Origin: Chthoniobacter flavus
GTDB taxonomy: Bacteria; Verrucomicrobiota; Verrucomicrobiia; Chthoniobacterales; Terrimicrobiaceae
Length of the DNA: 7,913 bases
NCBI GenBank assembly: GCA_945903555.1
Contig: CAMDOJ010000084.1
Location: forward strand, 1-7,913
Reading direction: 5' to 3'
The notes beneath the pieces were generated by a model, which was given only the letters and a program-made list of their open reading frames with translations, was not told the DNA's origin and did not search any database. Both the position numbers and the translations under genes were made by a program. This document shows positions 7,839 through 7,913 of the stretch, piece by piece (position 1 is the first letter of the stretch; each line of letters starts with the position of its first letter).

Positions 7839-7913
7839 ATGTCCTGCCTTTCTTTACCTGCCTTTCCGCCTGAATACTCCTGCATCAAGGTGGTGAAGAG
7901 TTTTGATGAACTG
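7839..7913 (+). CDS. Start of an unidentified gene, truncated by the right window edge
   Basis: ATG 7839 opens a frame of 25 codons that is still open at the last base. It reads as a hydrophobic, proline-containing start followed by EYSCIKVVKSFDEL, which has the composition of real protein. There is no Shine-Dalgarno, but most genes here lack one. An in-frame TTG lies 30 bases upstream (7809-7811). Twenty-five residues are too few to name a family. It points the same way as the antiporter gene but is separated from it by 170 bp, so it probably has its own promoter. Confidence 0.4.
   Translation, partial: MSCLSLPAFPPEYSCIKVVKSFDEL

Overview
The window is ordinary-density bacterial chromosome carrying five complete genes, one small toxin-like gene and two genes cut by the window edges. 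Protein family content (a PF07399-type putative Na+/H+ antiporter, a RelE-like 'cytotoxic translational repressor', a winged-helix Fic protein with a Gln-Pro-Phe core), moderate GC and the near absence of Shine-Dalgarno sequences point to the Verrucomicrobiota or a relative in the PVC group. This placement is an inference from remembered family distribution, not from a marker gene.

Left block (1-1733). The last 53 codons of a histidine phosphatase run rightward off the left edge and stop at 163. They converge on a leftward two-gene unit: a RelE-like protein (about 1721-1335) and a class-V PLP aminotransferase (1338-172). The two share a GTGA stop/start overlap and a good ribosome binding site, so they are probably translationally coupled. 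No antitoxin gene is visible.

Middle block (1801-4527). A 67-bp divergent intergenic region with an imperfect 15-bp palindrome separates the RelE-like gene from a full-length AMP-forming acetyl-CoA synthetase (acs), whose acetate-pocket and acetylation-site residues are intact. A secreted phosphodiester-glycosidase (NAGPA/DUF2233-like) gene begins at the base directly after the acs stop.

Right block (4528-7913). An AT-rich 172-bp intergenic region contains two copies of TTTAT(C/T)GCGCCA, 42 bp apart start to start. They precede a gene for a winged-helix + Fic-fold protein in which the catalytic His of the Fic motif is Gln. Its last codons overlap the start of a putative Na+/H+ antiporter gene. 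This looks like a regulator-transporter operon in which a degenerate Fic protein with a DNA-binding domain may control, or respond to, ion transport. It is the most intriguing part of the window. After a 170-bp gap a further reading frame starts at 7839 and runs off the right edge.

No tRNA, rRNA, CRISPR array, insertion sequence or prophage gene was recognised.
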